NCBI GenBank assembly: GCA_035461525.1
Contig: DATHVD010000071.1
Span: forward strand, 1 to 5,586
Length of the DNA: 5,586 nt
Direction: 5' to 3'
DNA from: JAIBJN01 sp035461525
GTDB lineage: Bacteria > Actinomycetota > Thermoleophilia > Gaiellales > Gaiellaceae
Within the stretch, counting starts at the first letter, position 1, and the number at the start of each line of letters is the position of its first letter. The notes under the pieces were generated by a model that was not told the origin of the DNA, ran no database searches, and saw only the letters and a list, made by a program, of their open reading frames with translations. Positions 4,947-5,586 of the stretch are shown piece after piece. A program made the translations under genes and the position numbers.

Positions 4947-5586
4947 CTAGCCGTAGCCGCCGCGCCGCTCGTCCCGGACGACGACGCCGTCCTCGAGCGC
5001 GATCACGCGCTTGCGCATCTTGTCCACCATCTCGCGGTCGTGCGTGGCCATGAGGACGGTGGTGCCGGTTCGGTTGATCCGGTAGAGGAGCTGCATGATG
5101 CCGACGGACGTGTCGGGGTCGAGGTTTCCGGTCGGCTCGTCGCAGACGAGGAGCGGGGGGTGGTTGACGAACGCGCGGGCGATCGAGACGCGCTGCTGCT
5201 CGCCGCCCGAGAGCTCGTGCGGGAAGTTGTTCATCTTCGCCCCGAGCCCGACGAGCGCCAGGATCTCGGGCACCTTCCCCCGGATGGCGCGCTTCGAGTC
5301 GCCCTGCACCTTGAGCGCGTAGGCGACGTTCTCGTAGGCCGTCCGGTCGGTGAGGAGCTTGAAGTCCTGGAACACGCAGCCCATGTTGCGGCGGAGCATC
5401 GGCACCTTCGAGCCCTTGAGGCGCGCGAGCTCACGGCCCCCCACGATGATGCGGCCGCTCGTGGGCTCGAGCTCCTTGAGGAGGAGCCGCATGATCGTCG
5501 ACTTCCCCGAGCCCGAGGGCCCGACGAGGAAGACGAACTCGCCCTTCTCGATCGTGAAGCTGGCGTCGTTCAGGGCGACGACCCGC
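4947..5586 (-). CDS. ftsE: Cell division ATP-binding protein FtsE (5' end outside window)
   Basis: FtsE is the cytoplasmic ABC ATPase that powers FtsX. The frame stays open to the window edge: 212 residues are visible (first full codon ends at 5585), and roughly 13 N-terminal residues are missing compared with the usual length of about 225. The internal ATG at 5492 is not the start, because the Walker A motif GPSGSGKST lies upstream of it (5496-5522). In visible-residue numbering the Q-loop Gln is 73 (VFQDFKLL), the ABC signature LSGGEQQ is 125-131, Walker B LLVCDEP is 145-151 with Glu150 as catalytic base, the D-loop is GNLDP, and the switch His is 182 (ATHD). The all-canonical set indicates an active ATPase. 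The Walker A to QDFKLL region is typical of FtsE rather than of LolD or MacB, and ftsX directly follows. The promoter and any upstream prfB, its neighbour in mycobacteria, would lie beyond the window. Confidence 0.96.
   Translation of the reverse strand, partial: RVVALNDASFTIEKGEFVFLVGPSGSGKSTIMRLLLKELEPTSGRIIVGGRELARLKGSKVPMLRRNMGCVFQDFKLLTDRTAYENVAYALKVQGDSKRAIRGKVPEILALVGLGAKMNNFPHELSGGEQQRVSIARAFVNHPPLLVCDEPTGNLDPDTSVGIMQLLYRINRTGTTVLMATHDREMVDKMRKRVIALEDGVVVRDERRGGYG

Noticed and set aside
3871..4950. Plus-strand open frame of 359 codons antisense to ftsX and the ctpA start
   Set aside because: Low-complexity, highly charged translation with no recognisable domain, opposite a clear ftsX. 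It is a codon-bias shadow.
1..5586. Mobile element, CRISPR array, toxin-antitoxin, defence or biosynthetic system
   Set aside because: No transposase, integrase, regularly spaced repeats, terminal repeats, composition shift or accessory-type gene is seen. Five of the six genes are standard core genes.

Overview
This is a very GC-rich window with strong G/C preference at third codon positions. It holds a compact five-gene run on the minus strand, read from high to low coordinates: ftsE (5' end cut by the window edge), ftsX, an S41 C-terminal processing peptidase (ctpA-like), an RNase II/R-family exoribonuclease (rnr) and smpB. A small membrane-protein gene on the plus strand at the left end converges on smpB. 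Base composition, the ftsE-ftsX...smpB neighbourhood (familiar from mycobacteria) and the style of the short RNase R suggest a high-GC actinobacterium, perhaps of the Thermoleophilia (Gaiellales/Solirubrobacterales). That placement is inference from gene order and protein style, not a measured phylogeny.

Layout from the left: 1-41 is a short non-coding stretch with a TATAGC box six bases before the first ATG. 42-479 (+) encodes a four-helix membrane protein of unknown function. 457-930 (-) is smpB, whose end overlaps that gene by 23 bases in a convergent arrangement. 931-1136 is the only sizeable intergenic region, with inverted repeats, a weak promoter candidate for smpB and a T7 tract. 1137-2825 (-) is rnr. 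2826-4004 (-) is ctpA, whose stop codon directly abuts the rnr ATG. 4005-4050 is a short spacer holding a hairpin. 4051-4935 (-) is ftsX. 4947-5586 (-) is ftsE.

Two functional themes meet here. FtsE and FtsX form the divisome ABC transporter-like complex that gates cell-wall hydrolases outside the membrane, and the membrane-anchored S41 protease may trim envelope proteins in the same space. SmpB and RNase R are known partners in trans-translation: SmpB with tmRNA rescues stalled ribosomes and RNase R degrades the faulty message. The tmRNA gene (ssrA), often next to smpB, is not seen in this window.

I find no mobile element, CRISPR array, tRNA, rRNA or defence system, and no convincing undescribed system. 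The region looks like well-kept core genome. The points worth a second look are modest: a shortened RNase R without the usual end extensions, a cysteine pair in the FtsX outer domain, the structured smpB leader, and the palindrome in the convergent gene overlap.
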